Source: Planctomycetota bacterium
GTDB taxonomy: Bacteria; Planctomycetota; Phycisphaerae; UBA1845; UTPLA1
DNA length: 53,147 nucleotides
Direction of reading: 5' to 3'
NCBI GenBank assembly: GCA_016712275.1
Contig: JADJRI010000036.1
Span: forward strand, 1 to 53,147
Under the pieces are notes generated by a model. That model had not been told where the DNA came from. It did not search any database and was given only the letters and a program-made list of their open reading frames with translations. Numbering within the stretch: the stretch's first letter is position 1; each line of letters begins with the position of its first letter. This document shows positions 19,978 to 29,320 of the stretch, one piece after another. A program made the translations under genes and the position numbers.

Positions 19978-21303
19978 CTACGTTGACGCCATTTCGAGCC
20001 TGGATTCCCTGTGCAGTGTCGCCATTCTATCCGCGCCAACGCTGACGAGCGTGATCGGAGCGCCGAGAAGTTCTTCCAGCCGATCAAGGTAATGACGAGC
20101 GGCAGCGGGCAGTTGTTCAAAATCGGTGATGGCGCCGAGATCGCCGTCCCAGCCCGGCAGCGTTTCGTAGATCGGTTCACACTCCGCGAGAATCTCAATA
20201 TCCGGCGAGAAAAGACGAAGGGGCGCACCGCGGTGGCGATATCCCGTGCAAATCTGAACTTCAGGGAACGATCCTAGCGTATCGAGATGCATGACGGCCA
20301 GTTGGGTGATTCCCGACATTTCAACCGCATAGCGGGCGGAAAAGGCGTCAAACCAGCCGCATCGCCGCGGACGGCCGGTGGTTGTGCCGTATTCGTGGCC
20401 GCGCTCGCGGATTTTATCACCGGTGGCGTTGAGCTGTTCAGTTGGAAACGGTCCGCTGCCGACGCGCGTCGCATAGGCTTTGACGACGCCGATGTAGCTG
20501 CTTATCGCCGAAGGGTGAATGCCGGCTCCCGCCGCCACGCCGCCGGAGGTGCAGGTGCTGCTGGTGACATAGGGAAACGTGCCGTGATTCAGATCGAGCA
20601 GGCTGCCCTGCGCGCCTTCGAACAGCATGCGATCGCCGCGAGCCAGGGCGTCGTGAATCGACATGGTGGTGTCGGCGACATGAAGGCGAAGGCGCTCCGC
20701 ATAGGCGAGATACTCATCCGCAATCTTGCGGGCGTCCATCGGCTCAGCGTCGCCATAAAGCGCGGCGAATACTTTGTTTCGATCTTCGACCACTTCGGCA
20801 AGCCGGCGGCGGAAATCGTCCGGCCGGTACAGGTCGCCCATTCGAAAAGCCGTACTGCGAAGCATTTTGTCGGCATAACACGGGCCGATTCCCTTGGCCG
20901 TGGTGCCGATCTTGCGATCCGCGCCGAGTCGGGCCTCGTTCAGGCGGTCCTGCTTTTTGTGATATGGCATCACCAGATGGGACCGATTCGAGATTTGCAG
21001 ATTCTTGCCGACTTCGATTCCCCGATTGCGCAATCCATCGATTTCGGTGTTGATGATTTCGAGGTCCAGCGCCACACCGGGGCCGATGATATTTCGGACT
21101 TTCCGTCGAAGAATGCCGCTTGGAATCAGATGCAATGCAAATTTCTCATGGCCGATCCGAACGGTATGGCCGGCGTTGGCCCCGCCGGCATATCGGACGA
21201 CGACGTCAAAGTGCTCGGTCAGCAGATCGACGATCTTGCCTTTGCCTTCATCGCCCCACTGGAGGCCGATGACGCTGGTATTTCCGAGTTGGTGGAAGTC
21301 CAT
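19978..21303 (-). CDS. purA: Adenylosuccinate synthetase
   Basis: GTP-dependent condensation of IMP and aspartate, the first step from IMP to AMP. Intact 441 residues. Seen: the phosphate loop GDEGKGK at 17-23, YAGGANAGHT, IIGPGVALDLE, GTTAKGIGPCYADK, LFEGAQGSLLDLNHGTFPYVTSS, and RRCGWFDAFSARYAVEMSG with the C-terminal GTP-binding region. Length and motifs match the family throughout. It starts with ATG 21303, about 270 bases from the divergent cysE gene. Confidence 0.98.
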   Translation of the reverse strand: MDFHQLGNTSVIGLQWGDEGKGKIVDLLTEHFDVVVRYAGGANAGHTVRIGHEKFALHLIPSGILRRKVRNIIGPGVALDLEIINTEIDGLRNRGIEVGKNLQISNRSHLVMPYHKKQDRLNEARLGADRKIGTTAKGIGPCYADKMLRSTAFRMGDLYRPDDFRRRLAEVVEDRNKVFAALYGDAEPMDARKIADEYLAYAERLRLHVADTTMSIHDALARGDRMLFEGAQGSLLDLNHGTFPYVTSSTCTSGGVAAGAGIHPSAISSYIGVVKAYATRVGSGPFPTEQLNATGDKIRERGHEYGTTTGRPRRCGWFDAFSARYAVEMSGITQLAVMHLDTLGSFPEVQICTGYRHRGAPLRLFSPDIEILAECEPIYETLPGWDGDLGAITDFEQLPAAARHYLDRLEELLGAPITLVSVGADRMATLHRESRLEMAST

Positions 21304-21576
21304 GACGCGGGTATTCCGTGATCGCCGATTTATGGGTCGGCCTGATAATGGTCTTTCGCAACGCCAAAATGGCTTTTATAACGGTGGTAACGCGAAACGG
21401 CAAAGGTTGTCGGGTGCGGAATATGAACGGGATTCGGCGTTACATCGCCGATTTGAGGCGTATAATGGATGATTGCATACCCATTGCGGCCCCGCGACCG
21501 CGACACGAATCGGTTGAACCCGGTATCGAAAACTCGATGACTGTTCGTTTGCGAAAACCCAAGGAGAGCCAACTCC

Positions 21577-22551
21577 ATGATCGGTGAATTCGACATGGAC
21601 GACCGGATCGCAAGTCTGGTCGACCGAATCGTAGATAGTTATGTGGCCGAGCCGGCGACACGGCATATCAGTCGCGGCTACATGCCCAGCCGCGCGGAGA
21701 TCGAGCACATCATCGAGATGCTGTTCGAGATTTCGTACCCCGGCTATTTCGAGCGGCAGAACCTGTCGTTCAAGAATGTGAAATACCACGTCGGCGAATT
21801 GCTGCCGCGACTGGGGCAACTGGTTTACATGCAGGTGTTTCTGGCGCTTTGCCATTTGAACGAAGTGGAGGGCAACTACGACCCCAACGGCCCGTCGACG
21901 CAGGCGGAGCCATTTGACGCCCGGGCCCGGGAGATCACGCATTCTTTTCTGGATCAGATACCCGACATGCGCAAGACGCTGGCGATGGATGTCAGCGCGT
22001 CTTTTGACGGCGATCCGGCATCGGTCAATACCGACGAGGTGATCTTCTCGTATCCCGGCCTGATCGCCACGACGGTTTACCGCTATGCCCACTCCCTGTA
22101 TCTCATGGACGTGCCACTCATTCCCCGGGCCATGGCCGAATGGGCACACACGAAGACGGGCATCGACATTCATCCCGGCGCGCGAATCGGCAAGCGATTC
22201 TTCATCGATCACGGCACGGGCGTCGTCATCGGAGAAACGACCGACATCGGCGACAATGTGAAGGTGTATCAGAGTGTGACGCTTGGGGCACTGAGCTTTC
22301 TGAAAGATGAGCGCGGCCGCATGGTTCGCGGCTACAAGCGGCATCCGACGGTGAAGGACAATGTCACGATTTATGCAAACGCCACGATACTGGGCGGCGA
22401 TACGATTCTCGGCGAGGGCGCCACGATCGGCGGCTCGACCTTCCTGACATCCACGGTGCCGCCGGGGAGCACGGTTATCTGCACGCCGCCTGAATTGAAA
22501 GTTCGCCCGCCGAAGACGGGCACCGGCCCAACGCATGACTTCAGCATTTGA
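21577..22551 (+). CDS. cysE: Serine O-acetyltransferase
   Basis: Transfers acetyl from acetyl-CoA to L-serine, giving the precursor for cysteine synthase. 324 residues. The C-terminal half is the left-handed beta-helix: GIDIHPGARIGKRFFIDHGTGVVIGETTDIGDNVKVYQ (residues about 190-225), with the catalytic histidine in IDHGTG, then VTIYANATILGGDTILGEGATIGG. The N-terminal half is a helical SATase domain with an acidic extension, making it longer than the roughly 270-residue enteric type. The ATG at 21577 has AAGGAG 10 bases upstream. No cysteine synthase gene is adjacent. Confidence 0.95.
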   Translation: MIGEFDMDDRIASLVDRIVDSYVAEPATRHISRGYMPSRAEIEHIIEMLFEISYPGYFERQNLSFKNVKYHVGELLPRLGQLVYMQVFLALCHLNEVEGNYDPNGPSTQAEPFDARAREITHSFLDQIPDMRKTLAMDVSASFDGDPASVNTDEVIFSYPGLIATTVYRYAHSLYLMDVPLIPRAMAEWAHTKTGIDIHPGARIGKRFFIDHGTGVVIGETTDIGDNVKVYQSVTLGALSFLKDERGRMVRGYKRHPTVKDNVTIYANATILGGDTILGEGATIGGSTFLTSTVPPGSTVICTPPELKVRPPKTGTGPTHDFSI

Positions 22552-22608
22552 TTCGCCGAAAATTCGGTCGCCACGACGTGGGGGATTGGGGCGCCGGAGG
22601 AAACTGCA

Positions 22609-24363
22609 ATGAACCGCAAGAAAAATCGCATTTCGATTCTGATATACGCTGGTGTCCATTCCATGGCACTAATTTTGATGCTCGGCTGCTCCACCAAGCA
22701 GGAATGGGACGATTTCTTCCGCGTGAATCAGGATAAGGGCCAGCAGCCCTCCGCCGCAGCACGCGAAGTGTCCAGAAGTCCGGCCATTCGCGACACGATA
22801 GCACCCCTTGTGACTCTGGAAGGCATGCGACTGAATCAGGTTCGCGGCTTCGGCATCGTGACGGATCTGGTCGACACCGGCGGGCGCGATGGTCCGGAAC
22901 CCGTCAAGGACTACCTTTTCAAGGAGATTCAGCGCAAGCAGGATCCGAGCAGACCGGGCCCGCTTCCACAGGAATTTCTCAATAGCAAGGATGTCTGCAT
23001 GGTGGAGTTGACCGGATTCATTCCGGCCGGCGCGCAAAAGGGCGACCGCTTTGACATCGCCATAAAATCTCTCGGCAGCGAAGCCACGTCAATCGTGGGC
23101 GGCCGGCTGTTTCTCGGAGAACTAAAGGTTTGGGCGGAAACGCCGAGCGGCGTGCTGTCCGGGGCGACACTCGCAACCGCATCGGGTCCTGTCTTCGTCA
23201 GTCCCTTCAATCGCATCGGGAAACCGACGGACAAGGTCGATCTGACCACGGGCCTTGTGCTGGGCGGCGGCCTGGTGACGGAAAACCGAAAAATTCGTCT
23301 GGTGCTGAACGACCCCAGTCCGAGCGTGGCCAAGCGCATGGAACGCGAGTTAAACAGCCGCTATGAGGGCCTCAAACGCGTTGCAGAGGGCGAGCGCGCC
23401 AGCCACGTCGCGCTGAACATTCCGACGGAGTTTCTCAATCGCAAATGGTTCTTTTTGAACCGCGTATTGCATACGCCGATGAATTCCAACTCCGACTTCA
23501 TCTTCAGGCGTACGAAAGAGCTGGTGCAGGCCTTCGATGAGCCGGATCCCGATTACGAATCGCTCGCTTCCGCCTTGGAATCCATCGGCAAGAGCGCACT
23601 TCCGCAAATGGAGGTCTTATTCAACTCCGAAACGCCGGGCGTGGGCTTCTACTCTTCGCGAACCGGCCTGCGGCTGGGCAACCGGCAGGCGCTCGAAGTG
23701 GTCACCCGGCACGCCTTTGACGAAAAAAGCGAGTTTCGGGAGCAGGCCATCGAAGAATTGGGCTGGGCGACGAATCAATATGTCGCGGGAGAGAGTCTTA
23801 AGGCGCTTCTGAATGATGCCGACAAGGAAATTCGAATTCGGGCTTATCGTGCTCTGTCGCGCCGCTCGCATCCGGCCATTTCGACGAAACTTCTCGATCG
23901 GGACAATGTGATTCTCGACGTGGTTGAATCGACCGGTCCCTTTCTGATCTACGCCCGGCGCTCGGGAATGCCCCGCATTACCATTTTCGGGCGGGAGGCG
24001 GCGGTGCGCACGCCCGCGATTTTTCCCGGCGAGCGTAACGACGGGCGCAAGTTCATCACACAGCTTTCGGCGCAGGCCGGCGACGACCATCTGACATTCA
24101 TCTTTCACAACAAACGTAACAAGGTGAATTCGCCGCCCTTGAAGGCCCCGTTAAACGTCGCGGAATTGGTTGAATTCCTATGCGACTCGCCGCGACGGCT
24201 GAACAACGGCGAGATGAGCGGTTTTGCTGTGCCCTATTCCGAGATGCTCGACATCCTTTCGACATTCTGCGAAATGCAGACACTGCCTGCCGAATTCGTA
24301 CTCGAAGGACTTGAAGACAAGGAGGATCAGGAGTCGAACGAGCGCGAAGAATCGGAGTATTGA
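22609..24363 (+). CDS. FlgI-like lipoprotein with a helical C-terminal region
   Basis: 584 residues. Lipoprotein signal with Cys about 27 (SMALILMLGC). Residues about 60-230 resemble the start of flagellar P-ring protein FlgI: TLEGMRLNQVRGFGIVTDLVDTG corresponds to its VQGVR-N-L-GYGLV-GL-GTGD block, and VCMVELTGFIPAGAQKGDRFDIAIKSLGSEATSIVGGRLFLGELK to its VTA-LPPFA-GQ-IDV-SS-G-A-SL-GG-LL block. IRLVLNDPSPSVAKRMERELNSRY continues the match. The C-terminal half has helices such as EFREQAIEELGWATNQYVAGESLKALLNDADKEIRIRAYRAL (HEAT-like), then a strand-rich end. No flagellar gene is in the window. FlgI similarity is by motif; the function may not be flagellar. Confidence 0.75.
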   Translation: MNRKKNRISILIYAGVHSMALILMLGCSTKQEWDDFFRVNQDKGQQPSAAAREVSRSPAIRDTIAPLVTLEGMRLNQVRGFGIVTDLVDTGGRDGPEPVKDYLFKEIQRKQDPSRPGPLPQEFLNSKDVCMVELTGFIPAGAQKGDRFDIAIKSLGSEATSIVGGRLFLGELKVWAETPSGVLSGATLATASGPVFVSPFNRIGKPTDKVDLTTGLVLGGGLVTENRKIRLVLNDPSPSVAKRMERELNSRYEGLKRVAEGERASHVALNIPTEFLNRKWFFLNRVLHTPMNSNSDFIFRRTKELVQAFDEPDPDYESLASALESIGKSALPQMEVLFNSETPGVGFYSSRTGLRLGNRQALEVVTRHAFDEKSEFREQAIEELGWATNQYVAGESLKALLNDADKEIRIRAYRALSRRSHPAISTKLLDRDNVILDVVESTGPFLIYARRSGMPRITIFGREAAVRTPAIFPGERNDGRKFITQLSAQAGDDHLTFIFHNKRNKVNSPPLKAPLNVAELVEFLCDSPRRLNNGEMSGFAVPYSEMLDILSTFCEMQTLPAEFVLEGLEDKEDQESNEREESEY

Positions 24364-24481
24364 ATCCACTGGATTGAGCGTTCATTCGCGGTTTGACACG
24401 ATGCTTTGCCATTGAATAACATTGGTCCGGCGAAAACTTATGAATGCGCGGCCCTTGCGCATTGGGACGCAGGATCAAACA

Positions 24482-25529
24482 ATGGCACACCCCATCAGTA
24501 CGTTGGTCGACTATCTAAACGGCATTCAGATGCCCAGCCGCGTCGACGGCGATGCGGCCCGCGAAATCGTCGGCGTCGCGACGCTGGAAGAGGCAACCGC
24601 GAGCAAATCAGCTTTCTTTCCAATCCCAAGTACGAATCCATGCTCAAATCGACCGCCGCCGGAGCCGTGGTCGTGGCCGACGAGCAGGCCGTGCCCGACG
24701 GCATGACGGTCATTCGAACGGGCAATCCCTATGCGGCCATCATGGCGATCATGGTGCGCGTGCATGGATATCGACGGCACCGCAAAGTGGGCGTGCATGC
24801 GGCCGCGGTGATCGACCCCAGCGCGAAGATCGGCGCGAACGCGACCATCCACCACGGCGTGACGATTGAGGCCAACACCGTCATCGGGGATAACGTTGTT
24901 CTATATCCCGGCGTTTACATCGCAAACGATTGCCGCGTGGGTGACGACTGCATTTTCTATCCGAACGTCGTTGTGTACGAAGGCTGCCTCATCGGCAACC
25001 GCGTGACACTCCATGCCGGTACGATCATCGGCGAGGACGGCCTGGGCTATGCGCCGGTCGGCGACAAATGGCACAAGATTCCAGATCGGCATTAAGAGAT
25101 TGGCGACGATGTCGAATTGGGGCGAACTGCGCCATCGACCGGGCGACGCTCGGCAAGACCGTCATCGCCGCCGGCACAAAATTCAGCAATCTCGTTGCCA
25201 TCGGCCACGGCACCAAAGTGGGCGAAAATTGCATGTTTGTCGCACAGGTCGGAATCGCCGGCTCCGTCACCGTGGGACAACATGTCATGATGGCCGGCAA
25301 GGCGGGCGTCGCGGGACACTTGTCGATCGGCGATCACGCGGAAATCGCGGCGATGTCAGGCGTCATGCGCGATGTGCCGGCGAAGACGCGCGTCGGCGGC
25401 ACTCCGGCGCTGCCGATCAAGGACGCGATGCGCTCCATATCCTTGTTTGAGAAGCTGCCGCAACTTTACAAGCAGATCCAGGGATTGGAGGCTGAATTGG
25501 AACGGCTGAAGAAGAAACTGGAGACATGA
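24482..25529 (+). CDS. lpxD: UDP-3-O-acylglucosamine N-acyltransferase (frameshifted)
   Basis: Third step of lipid A synthesis: adds a 3-hydroxyacyl chain to UDP-3-O-acylglucosamine. From ATG 24482: an N-terminal domain (LVDYLNGIQMPSRVDGDAAREIVGVATLEEAT, then EQISFLSNPKYESML), a hexapeptide beta-helix (VIDPSAKIGANATIHHGVTIEANTVIGDNVVLYPGVYI, then NLVAIGHGTKVGENC with the catalytic His), and a C-terminal coiled coil. Frame breaks lie near 24600 and in a cluster at about 25083-25120 around EIGDDVELG and NCAIDRATLG. Joined length, about 348 codons, is right for LpxD. Its presence implies a lipid A-containing outer membrane. No lpxA or fabZ is adjacent. Confidence 0.93.
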
Positions 25530-25586
25530 CGCCATTGCGCGGCGATCGCCGGTTGTCAGCCGAGACCTGGAAACGACGCGCGGCAA

Positions 25587-26003
25587 TCAATCATCCTCGT
25601 CGACGTCATCGTCTTTTTTGTCCTTGTCGATGGGTTCACTATCGCGTTTCAATTCCACGCGACCATCATCCACGTCGATGTCGAATCTGATTCTTCGATC
25701 GGACTGCAGCGTGACGACGAGCGGTTCAGAATTGTTGTCCTTCACCCAGAATCGCGCCACGACCTGAGGATGCTCGCCTTCGACCTTTCTGCGAAAACGA
25801 AATGCGAGATCGTCGTTGAGCTCGGTGTAAAAGAGCTGCCGGTTGGAGCCATCGGGTTTGCGAAGATCGATGCTGACGGCCACATGTTCCTTTGCGTCGC
25901 TCTTGCCATACACATCAAATTCCCGCGAGGCACATCCGACCATTGTTAACGCGTTGAGGGCGGCCATATGAAGACTTTGTTGACATTTCAGGCTCCAATT
26001 CAT
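25587..26003 (-). CDS. Small putative lipoprotein, acidic C-terminus
   Basis: 138 residues. The N-terminus MNWSLKCQQSLHMAALNALTMVGC fits a lipoprotein signal with Cys 24 followed by ASREFDVYG. The body is beta-rich (VAVSIDLRKPDGSNRQLFYTEL, FWVKDNNSEPLVVTLQSDRRIRFDIDVDDGRVEL) and the last 15 residues are almost all Asp/Lys/Glu. No family recognised. It is intact, convergent with lpxD, and just downstream of the HisH-like gene on the same strand (35 bases). Confidence 0.7.
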   Translation of the reverse strand: MNWSLKCQQSLHMAALNALTMVGCASREFDVYGKSDAKEHVAVSIDLRKPDGSNRQLFYTELNDDLAFRFRRKVEGEHPQVVARFWVKDNNSEPLVVTLQSDRRIRFDIDVDDGRVELKRDSEPIDKDKKDDDVDEDD

Positions 26004-26038
26004 TTTGCCGGATTATTCGACGGCGGCCGGCGCCACCC

Positions 26039-26665
26039 TCAAACGGCCTGTTTCACAAAATTGGTGAGGACTGACTGGCCCGCGGCGTCGGATCGTTCCG
26101 GAAGAAATTGTGTGCCAAACACGTGGTCGCGCTGAATGGCCGCGCAAAACTCGTGGCCGTGGTTTGCCGTTGCCACCGTGGCGCGACGATCGAGCGGCCA
26201 GGCGATTGCCTCGTGATCGAAGAAGAAAAAGTCGCCCGATTTCAGGCCGCTCATCAACGGGACCTCGCCGGACCAGACCACCTGATTCCAGCCCTGATGA
26301 TGCGCGGAGAAGTGTTTTGCCGCCGGATGTTGTCCGAAATCGAATTTCGCGACCCGTCCATGCACGACACCGAGTCCGGAATGTTCGGTCGCGTCTCGCA
26401 TGACATCAAACAAGAGGTGCATGCCGCCTGACACTGCAAGCACGGGGCATCCCGCATCGATGGCCGTCAGCAGCGGCGGGACCATGCCCGCGTCGCGCAG
26501 GGTTGCAAGCGCGCGGCGGTAACACTTTACGTTTGGCACCACGATTTTGGCCGCACGATGGATTTCCGAGGCGCTGGTGAGGGGCGTCGTCTTCGCACCC
26601 AGTTTTTCCAGGGCCTTATGAAGGGGAGCGGCTTCGAATCCGTCGCAGTCGAGTATGGCGAGCAT
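26039..26665 (-). CDS. HisH-like class I glutamine amidotransferase lacking catalytic residues
   Basis: 208 residues, the size of HisH, the glutaminase subunit of imidazole glycerol phosphate synthase. Family features present: AGCPVLAVSGGMHLLFDV, GLGVVHGRVAKF, HHQGWNQV and FGTQFLPERS. The active site is gone. The nucleophile elbow has Ser 79 (TCA) where Cys is required, the catalytic His of the FHPE motif is Leu 188 (CTT), and the oxyanion strand PGVG reads PNVK at 44-47. Only the Glu (190) remains. The frame is clean, so this is not an indel effect. Glutamine hydrolysis by the normal mechanism seems impossible. It may be a structural or regulatory paralogue, or a degenerate HisH in a lineage using free ammonia. 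No hisF or other his gene is here. Confidence 0.82.
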   Translation of the reverse strand: MLAILDCDGFEAAPLHKALEKLGAKTTPLTSASEIHRAAKIVVPNVKCYRRALATLRDAGMVPPLLTAIDAGCPVLAVSGGMHLLFDVMRDATEHSGLGVVHGRVAKFDFGQHPAAKHFSAHHQGWNQVVWSGEVPLMSGLKSGDFFFFDHEAIAWPLDRRATVATANHGHEFCAAIQRDHVFGTQFLPERSDAAGQSVLTNFVKQAV

Positions 26666-26752
26666 CCATGCCTCCTTGTCGGCGAATTTCGGTCACAGCC
26701 GAATTCGCAACCATGCAACTTCACCGTATTGAACGCTCGATCGTAAAAAGCG

Positions 26753-26783
26753 GCAAGCCCGGCGCAAACGGTGCCGGGCTTGC
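26753..26783 (-). terminator. Intrinsic terminator after the OmpA-type lipoprotein gene
   Basis: 11-bp arms GCAAGCCCGGC (26753-26763) and its complement (26773-26783) with a 9-base loop. On the minus strand a T-run (CGCTTTTTACG) follows. It is 48 bases past the stop at 26832. Confidence 0.85.
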
Positions 26784-26831
26784 ACGTAAGACATGGCAAA
26801 TCGCGCTGAACCAGCGCGACGCAGTTTCGCG

Positions 26832-27536
26832 TTATTCCATATCGCCGCCGCGGGCTTCGGCATTGTTTTGAATGCCGCTGCTGTTTTTCACGGCATAGAA
26901 CTCAACCCGGCGATTCTGGGACTTGCCCGAAGCCGAATTGCCCGCCTTCGGTCGATATTCGCTGCAATTGGCCTGCACGAGGTTTTCGTTCGGAATGCCG
27001 AGGTCGCGCATCGAACGAATGACCGTCAGAGAGCGGGCCGCGCCAAGCTCCCAGTTGTCCTTCCACTTGCTCTTCTTGATGGGCTCGTTGTCGGTGTGGC
27101 CGAAGACGTAGATGTCGCGATCGCCATATCGCGTGCGGATGTCCGAGGCGATTTTGGCGAGCGTCGAGCGGCCCTGTGCCGTCAGCTCGGCACGACCCGA
27201 GGCAAACAGAACATTGCCCGGAACGGAGATCATGTCGAACGACGGCATGGTGACCCAGCCGTCCGTGTTCTTCGTGGCCACCTTGTCGCCGTTGCGAAGC
27301 CTCGCCAACTCGCGGTTCAATTCATCGATCGTCGATCGCGCATCGTTCTCGCGGACGACGGCATCGTTGAACTGGCGCTCGCGTTCACCGAGTTCGTTTT
27401 TGAGCTGCTGATTCTCCGCGGTGAGATCGTTGATTTTCTGGTCCTTCGCATCCGGACCGCAACCGGTTGCGAGCATGGACAGTGCGAGCGCGATCGTCGA
27501 GCAAGGGGCGATGAACTTGCGTGTCATCCGTGTCAT
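26832..27536 (-). CDS. OmpA-family peptidoglycan-binding lipoprotein
   Basis: About 234 residues from ATG 27536, which has GGAGG 9 bases upstream; an open extension to 27590 is less likely. Lipoprotein signal with lipobox LATGC at 22-26. Next comes a coiled coil (QKINDLTAENQQLKNELGERERQFND and on to about residue 80), then a C-terminal OmpA/MotB-like domain with GRAELTAQGRSTLAKIASDI, VFGHTDNEPI, the NWELGAARSLTVIRSM helix and the KSQNRRVEFY end. The domain binds diaminopimelate-type peptidoglycan and ties the outer membrane to the wall. The coiled coil resembles Pal- and Lpp-like spacers. It is monocistronic with its own terminator. Confidence 0.9.
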   Translation of the reverse strand: MTRMTRKFIAPCSTIALALSMLATGCGPDAKDQKINDLTAENQQLKNELGERERQFNDAVVRENDARSTIDELNRELARLRNGDKVATKNTDGWVTMPSFDMISVPGNVLFASGRAELTAQGRSTLAKIASDIRTRYGDRDIYVFGHTDNEPIKKSKWKDNWELGAARSLTVIRSMRDLGIPNENLVQANCSEYRPKAGNSASGKSQNRRVEFYAVKNSSGIQNNAEARGGDME

Positions 27537-27784
27537 GGCTAAATCCTCCAAAGTTGATACATGCGCCGAAAGGTCGCATGCGCCGTGCACAAGGCGTTAT
27601 TCAGTTGTTCATTACAGTGCGCAGAAATATCAGAAAAAAGGCGCAAGGTCAACGGTTTCGGCAGATATTGCGCTCCAAGGATTATCCGAACATGTGAATT
27701 GTTCTGCAGGCCGGGGCGGGCTTGGATGATCGGATCGGTGCGTTCGTCGCCGATCAATTGTGGACTATAAAACTCACAGAGCTG

Positions 27785-29299
27785 CTAGCTGATCTTTCCG
27801 GTCAGAATCGACCAGAGCATCTCCCCGAATGGGCCAAAAAACCCGAGCAGGTCCGTGAAGACCCACGTCGCCGCAAACGCTCCGAGCGCCAACCAGGGGC
27901 CGAAGGGCACGGCCCGACTCGATTTCCAAAACGATGTCGCCACGACACCCAAAATCGCCAGCAGCGCGGCCAGAAAGAACGTGAACACCAGGCCCCAAAC
28001 ACCCATGACGGAACCGATGGCGGCCATAATGTAGATGTCGCCGGTTCCGTATGCTTCTTTTCCGAAACCTAAAGTTCCGCCAATGCGGACGAACCAGCCG
28101 ATCGCGGCGGACCACACCAAAGCCCCCAATGCGATGCAAAAACCGGCCGCCGCGTGCTTCAGCGCCGGTTGGTCAGGAAGCAATGCCAAAAAATCGGTCC
28201 ACGTGTGCTCCAATCGGCCTGTCCACCTCAAGAAGAGAAACAGCGCCAATCCTGCTAAGCATGCCGGCAACAGGGAACCCGCTTCGACAAAGCAACTTGT
28301 CGGGCCGTTGTTCGTTCCGGATTCGATCTCGTCAACGATCTGCTGGTCCGATTCGCGATGAACGATGGATGCCAGAATCAGCATCAGCATCAGGACCGAC
28401 AACGCCAACATACCGCGCTGTATTGCGGCCGGAACCTGTGCGCCGATCGCGAGTTCCGGCCACAAGACAACCCAGGCTGCATTGCCGACAATCATCAAAA
28501 CGAACAAAAGGAGCGGGAATGGCCGGAATTTCTGGGTGGCTGTATTGAGATAAGATGGAGAATCCGGAAGCATGTCCTCTTCAGGGGTTTCCGCCGGAAT
28601 CTGCTTGGGCCCGTCATTTCGTCGACGAAGTGCGGACACGAGCATCGCCCCACTCCACCAAGTGATGCCCATGACAACGCCGACCAATGCCATCGACGGC
28701 GGGAGCAATCCGGTTGGAGGAGCTGACTGATATGGAGCCTCCGATGCGCCAATAGAACTCGGCGTTCGCGGGGATGAAACCGTGATGGCCGTTGCTTGAC
28801 TCATCGGATCGGCCACGGCAAACCAAACCGCCATTCCCAAGACGCCCACGATCATGGCAAGAATCAGGATGCGCACATCCACGGAATAGGCCTCGATATC
28901 CATGGCGGCGGTGGCCAGCAACGTAAAAAACAGGAAAAAATAGGCAGCCGCGATGGGCCAATCCGCCCGCACATCACCGATCAGTGGCACGACCTTTCCT
29001 ACAAACAGCCGCATCGGCGAGCGAAAAAGAAAACAAGGGCCGTGATGGCTTCGATGAGCGGATAGACAATTCCGATGGGCTTGGGCGCAATTGCGACAAC
29101 GGCCGCGAAGGATCAGCCAGCCGACAATCGGAAGGTTGTCTCGAAAAGAGATTTGCCGGCTGCAATGGGGACAGAAGGACCATTTGGGCTGACTGATCGA
29201 CAGCCCGCGCGGCAGGCGAAAAATGACGACATTCATGAAGCTGCCGAAAATGGCGCCCAACACAGCGGATGCGACGATCCAGAGTGCCGTCAATGTCAC
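27785..29299 (-). CDS. Prepilin peptidase (A24) with a large membrane insertion
   Basis: Inner-membrane aspartic protease that cleaves and N-methylates type IV pilin or pseudopilin leaders. 504 residues, against about 250-290 usually. Seen: N-terminal helix and GSFMNVVIFRLPRG; zinc-type CPHC and CRNC pairs in the cytoplasmic loop; a first Asp region TAAMDIEAYSVDVRI; and the second Asp motif YGTGDIYIMAAIG near residue 415. Between the two Asp motifs lie about 270 residues with several helices, far more than the normal spacing. A local frame disturbance (compensating indels, about 29025-29085) distorts residues 72-92; the correct frame there reads PIGIVYPLIEAITALVF. GTG start 29299. It is 21 bases after aroK on the same strand. 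It probably serves the secretin at 11466. Confidence 0.88.
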   Translation of the reverse strand: MTLTALWIVASAVLGAIFGSFMNVVIFRLPRGLSISQPKWSFCPHCSRQISFRDNLPIVGWLILRGRCRNCAQAHRNCLSAHRSHHGPCFLFRSPMRLFVGKVVPLIGDVRADWPIAAAYFFLFFTLLATAAMDIEAYSVDVRILILAMIVGVLGMAVWFAVADPMSQATAITVSSPRTPSSIGASEAPYQSAPPTGLLPPSMALVGVVMGITWWSGAMLVSALRRRNDGPKQIPAETPEEDMLPDSPSYLNTATQKFRPFPLLLFVLMIVGNAAWVVLWPELAIGAQVPAAIQRGMLALSVLMLMLILASIVHRESDQQIVDEIESGTNNGPTSCFVEAGSLLPACLAGLALFLFLRWTGRLEHTWTDFLALLPDQPALKHAAAGFCIALGALVWSAAIGWFVRIGGTLGFGKEAYGTGDIYIMAAIGSVMGVWGLVFTFFLAALLAILGVVATSFWKSSRAVPFGPWLALGAFAATWVFTDLLGFFGPFGEMLWSILTGKIS

Positions 29300-29320
29300 G
29301 CCGCAGCCCTCCGTGACGGG

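Noticed and set aside
20287..21321. 344-codon open frame on the plus strand opposite purA
   Set aside because: It is an antisense shadow of an intact, motif-complete purA; no family character or ribosome site.
26039..26665. Missing HisH residues explained by frameshift
   Set aside because: The frame is continuous through both motifs with conserved flanks, so the changes are substitutions, not an indel effect.
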